This document shows positions 50,929 to 56,459 of a stretch of DNA of 56,459 nt, piece by piece. The stretch's first letter is position 1, and every line of letters begins with the position of its first letter. Source of the DNA: Bacteroidia bacterium (lineage in GTDB: Bacteria > Bacteroidota > Bacteroidia > J057); contig JALEFZ010000032.1 in the NCBI GenBank assembly GCA_022760475.1, forward strand, positions 1 through 56,459, read 5' to 3'. A program made the translations under genes and the position numbers. The notes under the pieces were generated by a model. It saw only the letters and a list, made by a program, of their open reading frames with translations, was not told the DNA's origin and did no database searches.

Positions 50929-53900
50929 AAATCCCTCATGTAGTCTTCCTTGAGAACCATTCTCAATCTATGCAGAAATTGGTAGGCATGATCATTTGAA
51001 AAAACCATCGGAGGTTTGATTTTGATTACGTTATGGTCTGGTCCATCTGTGCTGATGAGAAAATCAAGCTCTGACATGCGATTGGCAAGGTAGGAAGCCT
51101 TCTCTCCCAATGGATTTCTATTTTGATCTGCCAATTCAAAACCCAGGAATAAGCCTTGCCCCCTCACATCCGCGATGATGGGAAATTCATTTTGTGAAAA
51201 ATCCTTGAGGGTACTTTTGATTATTTTACCTACCCTCAAGGCATTTTCTTGCAGCTTTTCGTCCTTGATGACCCGAAGAACTTCCAAGCCAATGGCAGAA
51301 GAAACTGGATTGCCACCAAAGGTATTGAAATACTCCATGCCATTGGCGAAGGCGTCCGCTACCTCCTCGGTACATACCACCACCCCAAGGGGATGGCCAT
51401 TGCCTATGGGTTTCCCAATAGTTACTATGTCCGGAACCACATCCTGTAATTCAAAGCCCCAAAAGTGTGATCCCACCCTGCCCAGACCTACCTGCACTTC
51501 ATCCGCAATGCATAAACCTCCTCTTTTTCTGATTTCTGGATAAATGCTTTTCAAATAGTTATTGGGTAATTCAATTTGCCCCCCGCAACTCAAAATGCTC
51601 TCACATATAAAGCCAGCTGGTTTTATGCCTTTAGAATCAAGCTGATCAAGAATTTTAAAGATGTGTGAGGCATATTTATGGGAATCTGGTCCACGATACA
51701 TTCCTCTAAATGCATCAGGTAGGGGCATCAAATGGGTAGTTGCTGGACAACCATTTCCCCCTTTTCCGTCGAACTTATACGAACTGACCTCGATGGTTTT
51801 GTTGGTATTGCCATGGTAGCCCACCTCCATGGCAACGAAGTCTTGCTGACCACTCCAGGTTTGTGCCATCCTCAAGGCCAGTTCATTGGCCTCTGAACCG
51901 GAATTCACCATATGTACCACAGATAATTTCGGGGGTAGGGTAGTGAGCAATTCCTCCGTAAACTCAAGGATTCCCTTATGTAGGTAGCGGGTGTTGGTAT
52001 TCAAAAGGGCCATTTGTTGTTGACCTGCTCGTACGACTCGGGGGTGTTCATGGCCACAATGTGCTACATTATTGGCCGTATCCAGGTATTTACGTCCATT
52101 GTTTGCAATCAAATAAGCCCCTTCTCCCCTGACGATATGTAGTGGTTTTTTATAAGAAAGGGACATTCCCCTTCCCAGGTGTTTTTTCCTACCTTTAAGG
52201 ATTTGATCCTCTGACCATCTCTTTTTTTGCGTTAACTGTTCTTCCTGTAAAAACAGGTTGGGATCGGGGCATAGGTCTCTCCATACTCCAATTTCTTGGG
52301 GAAAAGCTACACCTGGAAAGTCGTGTTCATTTCCTAGCATATCCAGCATCAACTGGAAATGTAGGTGTGGAGTCCAATGACCATTCTCTTGATAGCCTCC
52401 AAATCTTGCCAATAGATCTCCTTTTTTGACCTGATCCCCCTTTTTCCAAATGTTTAGCGTTTCCTTGCTTAAATGTCCATATAGGGAATAGAAAACTGCT
52501 CCCTTGTCGAATTTGTGCTTAAGGATCAGGGTTGGGCCATAATCTTTGTGGTTGTCGTTGTTGAAAATAGAGAATACCTCCCCCTCCCATAGCGAATAAA
52601 TAGCAGTGCCATCTTTACGCCAGAAATCCACCCCAAGGTGTATAGATCTATACTCGGAGCCGTTATTTCCTTCCTTTCTGTAGGCATCTGTACTGTAGAA
52701 CGTCCTGTTTTCAAGGTAACCTCCCGCGATCATCTTTTCTGGTGCTTGGGCTTGTAGCCTGGACAGCCTGAAACTTTTCAATTCATCGTCGGTGAATTCA
52801 TGCCTGGGTCCGAGCCAGAGGCTGCCTACACTCATGTCAATAGGGAGAACCTCTGTGAGGCTTTCTGCCTTGAATAGTTCCTGAAGGCTACACGGATTTT
52901 TTTTTGCAAATGCATTAAATGCGGCCAGTTTGGGATGAGCATTATAGTTACAGGCCTTTCTGAAAGTGAAATGGGCGTAATCGGGATTGACCTTTTTCCA
53001 TTTTAATAACAATTCCTGTGCATCCTTTTGAGAAACCTGTAGATATTCGTTGTTGGGCTCTTTTTGTTTGTTTATGGCTGACTTGCAGAGGCTTGTAACC
53101 AACCTCATCCCGATAAGGGTGTATAAATGGGGTAGTTCTTCTTCCTTTATTGGGAAACTTTCGTGATGACCTGCGATGACCAAGGCTGCTGCTCGTAGCG
53201 GATCTGGCTTTTTCATCATCGCATAGGCAGAGGTAATGGCTACATTGTTGATCAATTGGCTTTGGACAGCATCTCCAAAATCGATGATGGCCTCAACCCT
53301 CGGTTCCACTAAATCATTGCTGAGCAGGATATTGTTGTCATTGCCATCATTTTGGATTAGGCATTTCCTTAAATCATCATAATCGGGTTTTTTGGTTTCA
53401 AACCTATGAAGAAAATAATCAGCATTGGCTTGGATGTCATCGTCCAAAAGGTGTAGGTAATCCTTTGTCCAGGCTGCATTAGCCAAGTCCCAATCAAAAT
53501 TTTCTATAGCCGCTATCCATGGATGCTCAAAGCCTTGCAGGGCTTTATTGAGTTGAGCGGTCTTTTCCCCAAGCTTGAAAAGCAGGTTGTTGGATATGGG
53601 ATTGACACTTGACCACCGCCTACCCTCAATCCATTTACATAATAATGCCGTGTAACCATCTTCAGTTAAGCCTTTATAATTGCCCTGGAGGTCTGGAATG
53701 ACAAATTGAAATGCTGTGTCAGGGTCAAACGCATGGACATGCTTGGAGAGTTTGACATAAAAGTCTGCATAGCCCTCAGCTTTGCTGGGATTCAATACTT
53801 TTAAAAGGAACTTTCCTTGGGAGGATGTGATGAGAAAATTTCGATCTTCTTCACCATCAAGGGCCTTTACTTCAGCCTCAAATCCAAAAGCATCCTTTAG

Positions 53901-53957
53901 ATGTTTCTTGGCCTTTGATGTATTGATCGCATAGAAAGTTGAAAACGAATGTTCCAT
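50925..53957 (-). CDS. Three-domain fusion: APH-like kinase, M23 peptidase, class III aminotransferase
   Basis: 1010 residues. Residues about 20-310 are an aminoglycoside-phosphotransferase-like kinase fold ([13 protein letters not shown] in place of the usual HGDxxxxN, then [12 protein letters not shown], the DFG-like step). About 425-560 is an M23 domain with intact zinc ligands (His440 and Asp444 in HLGVD, His531 and His533 in HLHF). About 575-1010 is a PLP aminotransferase or phospho-lyase with [32 protein letters not shown] and Lys849 in TIGKPIGNG. The aminotransferase part resembles ethanolamine-phosphate or hydroxylysine-phosphate phospho-lyases, whose substrate would come from a kinase. 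No signal peptide was seen, so the M23 domain would be cytoplasmic, which is odd. It is convergent with recG. Confidence 0.9.
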   Translation of the reverse strand: MEHSFSTFYAINTSKAKKHLKDAFGFEAEVKALDGEEDRNFLITSSQGKFLLKVLNPSKAEGYADFYVKLSKHVHAFDPDTAFQFVIPDLQGNYKGLTEDGYTALLCKWIEGRRWSSVNPISNNLLFKLGEKTAQLNKALQGFEHPWIAAIENFDWDLANAAWTKDYLHLLDDDIQANADYFLHRFETKKPDYDDLRKCLIQNDGNDNNILLSNDLVEPRVEAIIDFGDAVQSQLINNVAITSAYAMMKKPDPLRAAALVIAGHHESFPIKEEELPHLYTLIGMRLVTSLCKSAINKQKEPNNEYLQVSQKDAQELLLKWKKVNPDYAHFTFRKACNYNAHPKLAAFNAFAKKNPCSLQELFKAESLTEVLPIDMSVGSLWLGPRHEFTDDELKSFRLSRLQAQAPEKMIAGGYLENRTFYSTDAYRKEGNNGSEYRSIHLGVDFWRKDGTAIYSLWEGEVFSIFNNDNHKDYGPTLILKHKFDKGAVFYSLYGHLSKETLNIWKKGDQVKKGDLLARFGGYQENGHWTPHLHFQLMLDMLGNEHDFPGVAFPQEIGVWRDLCPDPNLFLQEEQLTQKKRWSEDQILKGRKKHLGRGMSLSYKKPLHIVRGEGAYLIANNGRKYLDTANNVAHCGHEHPRVVRAGQQQMALLNTNTRYLHKGILEFTEELLTTLPPKLSVVHMVNSGSEANELALRMAQTWSGQQDFVAMEVGYHGNTNKTIEVSSYKFDGKGGNGCPATTHLMPLPDAFRGMYRGPDSHKYASHIFKILDQLDSKGIKPAGFICESILSCGGQIELPNNYLKSIYPEIRKRGGLCIADEVQVGLGRVGSHFWGFELQDVVPDIVTIGKPIGNGHPLGVVVCTEEVADAFANGMEYFNTFGGNPVSSAIGLEVLRVIKDEKLQENALRVGKIIKSTLKDFSQNEFPIIADVRGQGLFLGFELADQNRNPLGEKASYLANRMSELDFLISTDGPDHNVIKIKPPMVFSNDHAYQFLHRLRMVLKEDYMRDF

Positions 53958-54163
53958 TTCAGTTTACTAGGATTGATCCTTAAAGAAAACCTTTTCAAAG
54001 GATAGCCCAAAACTGCTTAAGTTGATTTTTTGATTGGAGTGGAAATTGAGGGGCTAAGTAAGTTGAGTTGCTTGCAGCACGAATAGAATAAAGGCAAGCC
54101 AGTAGACTTGTTAATTACCTGCCCCTGGAGCCTCATTATCTGGCAACTAAATTTAATGTAGTG

Positions 54164-55093
54164 CTAAAAATTTTCCAGAGGAGGGAACTGCAACTTAGGT
54201 ATAAGTATTACTTTCAAATCTCCTTTCACAAGTGGAAACACCCCATCCTCACTTTCCTTGGCTACATGGGTTTCATAAAGCCTTATTTCAGAAGAATTCC
54301 ATTCAATTCCATAGATATTCATTTGCCCTTTTGGATGATTTTCTCCTAGAACTACAATTTCAAATGGAGCGCTCACGCAGATTTCCTCATACATGGGCCA
54401 TGTGGTATGAAAAGCTTCAAAGAAGGTAAGCTCATCCAAGAGGTTTTCCTTACCAAATGCCTCCAGCAATGTCAATTCTTTAAAATCAGGATTGAACAGG
54501 CTATAAGAACCCTTGGTAAGTATTTCAATCAGGTGGTACTGCATGGTACAATGCCAGCCTACTTGAGTAGTTTCCTCAGGAAGTCGGAGCAATTTAATTT
54601 TTTGGTGGTTTTGATGATCTACTTCTCTGGCTTCGAAAGTCAATATCTCCAGGCTTTGCTTTTCTTCCAAGCTAATCTGCATGAAGTCAATTCGGGCGAT
54701 ATCAATAACACATCCCTCCCATTCCGCTCCTTCATATGTCAACTTTTCACCGTCAAAGCCAAACAAAAGATATTCTGCTTCCTCAGGACGACAATATTCA
54801 GCTATGTAAATGGCCAATTGCTTTCCCTTGATATGGGCACTTCTAATATCTATCAATATTTCAGGCTCCAGTTCGTCCTGAACTGAGTTTAGGGCTTTCG
54901 AAGCAACAAATGACTCATTGACCCATGTTCCCTCTATCTTTTTGACGAAGGATTTGATGTCCGGATTTTCCAGCTTAGTGAATTCTGTATTTGTATCAGC
55001 ATTCACAACATCAGACCCTAATGAGTTGATTCCCCACAGGATCAGTGGTAGGCTCAAGCAAAGCATCGACATCAACAATAATCCCTTTTTCAT
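54164..55093 (-). CDS. Exported uncharacterised protein
   Basis: 309 residues from the ATG at 55093 (MKKGLLLMSMLCLSLPLILW), chosen because the upstream in-frame start adds ten polar residues before a normal signal peptide. Residues about 50-200 include a predicted beta-domain, with the block KIEGTWVNESFVASKALNSV near its start, a pattern seen in lipocalin-like proteins (KxxGTW at the start). No membrane segment was found after the signal. Function not known. It is a single gene between the fusion gene and a divergent lipoprotein gene. Confidence 0.65.
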   Translation of the reverse strand: MKKGLLLMSMLCLSLPLILWGINSLGSDVVNADTNTEFTKLENPDIKSFVKKIEGTWVNESFVASKALNSVQDELEPEILIDIRSAHIKGKQLAIYIAEYCRPEEAEYLLFGFDGEKLTYEGAEWEGCVIDIARIDFMQISLEEKQSLEILTFEAREVDHQNHQKIKLLRLPEETTQVGWHCTMQYHLIEILTKGSYSLFNPDFKELTLLEAFGKENLLDELTFFEAFHTTWPMYEEICVSAPFEIVVLGENHPKGQMNIYGIEWNSSEIRLYETHVAKESEDGVFPLVKGDLKVILIPKLQFPPLENF

Positions 55094-55267
55094 AGAGTTC
55101 TTATTACTGATATGAAAAAGCAAAATAACGGAGTTTGAATGGATGATAGATCGAATTCATAGGACTGATTTTTCTCAACTGCTTGGAAAAGCTTTAGAAT
55201 GGTCTCTATTCCAGGTTTTTGCTTTATCGAAAAGCTTGTATCTTGAGAAAAAGAATAAATTAATTAC

Positions 55268-55975
55268 ATGAATAAACTAATTTTTGCCCCCCAGCATGCG
55301 TTTCGTCGCTTGTTTCTGGGATTGAGCCTGGTCGCGCTTGCCAGTATTAGCACAGGATGTTTTGACATAAAAGAGAAAATTTCACTCAAAAAAGACGGTT
55401 CTGGAAGCTATTCTATGGTCATGGATATGTCTGAAATAGGTAAAATGATGGAATCAATGGGGGGAGCTCCAGGTGGAGAAGATCCTTTTGCCCAGATGGA
55501 TTCTGCCATTGATGAGACAGCTGCAAGCTTGCGTTCCTCAAAAGGAATTTCGAACGTAGTTACCAAGTCGGAAAACTTTGTCGTTACCATCAGCTATGAT
55601 TTTGCCAGCATTCAGGCAGTAAATGATGCCAATGCAAATATGGGTGCTGAAACAGCCATGATTGGTCAAGGCGGCGATGGTCCCAACTTTGACCTGGATA
55701 TTAAGAAAAGGGTTTTCAAAAGAGCTTCCCCTGACTTTGGGGATGTAATGGGAAGTTTAGGTGCTGATGACGAATCTCTCGAAATGGCCAAAATGATGCT
55801 TGGTGGAGCCAAGTACACCATGACCTACACCATGCCGGGTAAGATCAAAAGCATGACCAATCAGGATGCTGTAATCGGAGAAGATGGAAAAACAGTTACT
55901 CTGAAGGCCTCTTTCCTTGATTTATTGGAAAGCAAGACTTCAGTAGGAAATGAAATCGTCTTCAAGAAAAAATAA
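55268..55975 (+). CDS. Uncharacterised lipoprotein
   Basis: 235 residues. The signal peptide ends ASISTGC, so it is a lipoprotein with Cys near position 31. The mature part has KEKISLKKDGSGSYSMVMDM, then a Met- and Gly-rich stretch (MMESMGGAPGGEDPFAQMDS), and later GGAKYTMTYTMPGKIKSMTN, a strand pattern known from proteins of this phylum that contain TPGK-type turns. No enzyme motif. It runs convergent to the Nudix gene, which ends 16 nt later. Confidence 0.72.
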   Translation: MNKLIFAPQHAFRRLFLGLSLVALASISTGCFDIKEKISLKKDGSGSYSMVMDMSEIGKMMESMGGAPGGEDPFAQMDSAIDETAASLRSSKGISNVVTKSENFVVTISYDFASIQAVNDANANMGAETAMIGQGGDGPNFDLDIKKRVFKRASPDFGDVMGSLGADDESLEMAKMMLGGAKYTMTYTMPGKIKSMTNQDAVIGEDGKTVTLKASFLDLLESKTSVGNEIVFKKK

Positions 55976-55990
55976 ATGCTGGAGGCTGAA

Positions 55991-56459
55991 TTACCCAAAT
56001 TGGACAAATTCAGCCTCTATTCCTTTGCTTTTTAGCCAATCGTTGAGAGCCAAACCCGTGGCTGCAGGCCAAGGCTTCACCTTTTCTATGGGAATTTCTT
56101 TATAGTCCGCTATTTCCTCCTCATCAATCTTGATTTCTCCCTCTTCTGCCCGTATATGGTAGGCGATGATCAATTGGTTCATCCGGTAAAAGGTGTAAAG
56201 ACCTACAAAATCAGCCGTTTCAGCCTCAAGGCCCAATTCCTCCTTTACTTCTCTTAATATGCCTTCCTCTGGGCTTTCCTTTTTCTCCAGGAAACCTGTA
56301 ACCAGCCCATACCAGCTTTCTGGCCATCCTACATTCCTGACCAATACTACCTTGCCCCTTCGCTCCACAATCGCTGCTACCACAGGGACAGGGTTATCCC
56401 AGTGAGTCCAGCCGCATGAAGAATCAGGACATATTTGCCTTACTCTTCCCCCTCGTTCA
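55991..56459 (-). CDS. Nudix hydrolase with N-terminal Cys motif, partial (5' end beyond right edge)
   Basis: The frame is open to the right edge, so the true start lies outside. An apparent GTG at 56383 falls inside the protein. Upstream of it the sequence encodes CPDSSCGWTHWDNPVPVVAA, a pattern found just before the Nudix domain in zinc-ribbon Nudix hydrolases (NudC-like and related). The Nudix box is GFLEKKESPEEGILREVKEE plus LGL. Only one Cys pair is visible here; a second might lie past the edge. It should hydrolyse nucleoside diphosphate derivatives; identity not resolved. It is convergent with the lipoprotein gene. Confidence 0.88.
   Translation of the reverse strand, partial: ERGGRVRQICPDSSCGWTHWDNPVPVVAAIVERRGKVVLVRNVGWPESWYGLVTGFLEKKESPEEGILREVKEELGLEAETADFVGLYTFYRMNQLIIAYHIRAEEGEIKIDEEEIADYKEIPIEKVKPWPAATGLALNDWLKSKGIEAEFVQFG

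Noticed and set aside
54407..54886. Plus-strand ORF of 159 codons
   Set aside because: Antisense to an exported protein gene with a good signal peptide; no recognised domain.
1..56459. tRNA, rRNA, CRISPR arrays, insertion sequences, prophage
   Set aside because: No tRNA-like cloverleaf, rRNA signature, regularly spaced direct repeats, transposase or phage structural gene was found by eye. A dedicated search could still reveal a small RNA.

Overview
The window reads as one chromosome segment of a marine-type, aerobic or microaerobic member of the Bacteroidota. The evidence is a secreted protein ending in a type IX secretion (T9SS) sorting domain, families largely confined to that phylum (DUF4294, DUF2911, OmpA/VCBS/carboxypeptidase-regulatory hybrids, tandem sialate O-acetylesterases), many exported proteins and lipoproteins with short lipoboxes, few Shine-Dalgarno sites, and at least one near-ideal Bacteroidetes promoter (TTTG, 19 nt, TAnnTTTG) at 34735-34765. 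No rRNA, tRNA, transposase, phage gene or CRISPR array was seen. Base composition is even, with no obvious island.

Layout. 1-6.5 kb: envelope genes. These are a long coiled-coil membrane protein cut by the left edge, an OmpA-domain partner, a DUF4294 protein and a large VCBS/OmpA protein. 6.5-12.1 kb: a T9SS-exported lamin-tail protein and two uncharacterised exported proteins. 12.1-16.5 kb: AraC regulator plus cydA and cydB (cytochrome bd oxidase), and a Crp/Fnr regulator. 16.5-20.6 kb: two tandem sialate O-acetylesterases. 20.8-26.6 kb: glycine decarboxylase, an NTF2-like protein, a small lipoprotein, the E2 subunit of a 2-oxoacid dehydrogenase and a GNAT acetyltransferase. 26.6-30.6 kb: an operon for four exported proteins centred on a caspase-fold (C14) peptidase with intact His/Cys residues. 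31-38.5 kb: DUF2911 protein, Nudix hydrolase, lipoproteins, ArsR regulator, orphan oxidase subunit III, a SirB1-like protein and a large glycosyltransferase. 38.6-46.9 kb: a phenylacetate catabolic operon in the order paaE-A-B-C-D-I-J-Z-enoyl-CoA hydratase. 47-56.5 kb: SH3 lipoprotein, NeuD-like acetyltransferase, RecG, a three-domain kinase/M23/aminotransferase fusion, two exported proteins and a Nudix hydrolase cut by the right edge.

How the genes work together. The paa cluster encodes the ring-1,2-epoxidase (PaaABCE with PaaD), ring opening (PaaZ), thiolysis (PaaJ) and salvage (PaaI). It lacks the CoA ligase and a dedicated regulator, so those must lie elsewhere. A CTAAC-N4-GTTAG palindrome sits where a TetR-type repressor would act. 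The cyd genes follow an AraC gene by only a few bases. The caspase operon is the best candidate for a poorly described system: a secreted caspase with a small beta-barrel protein and two exported proteins of the LPP20/DUF4384 type. The last gene lies behind an internal terminator that leaves no room for its own promoter.

Two diverged copies of a ~230-nt nested palindromic repeat (6506-6743 and 15542-15762) lie in gene-free gaps. Two very short ORFs (39 and 27 codons), each followed by a terminator hairpin, are offered at low confidence.
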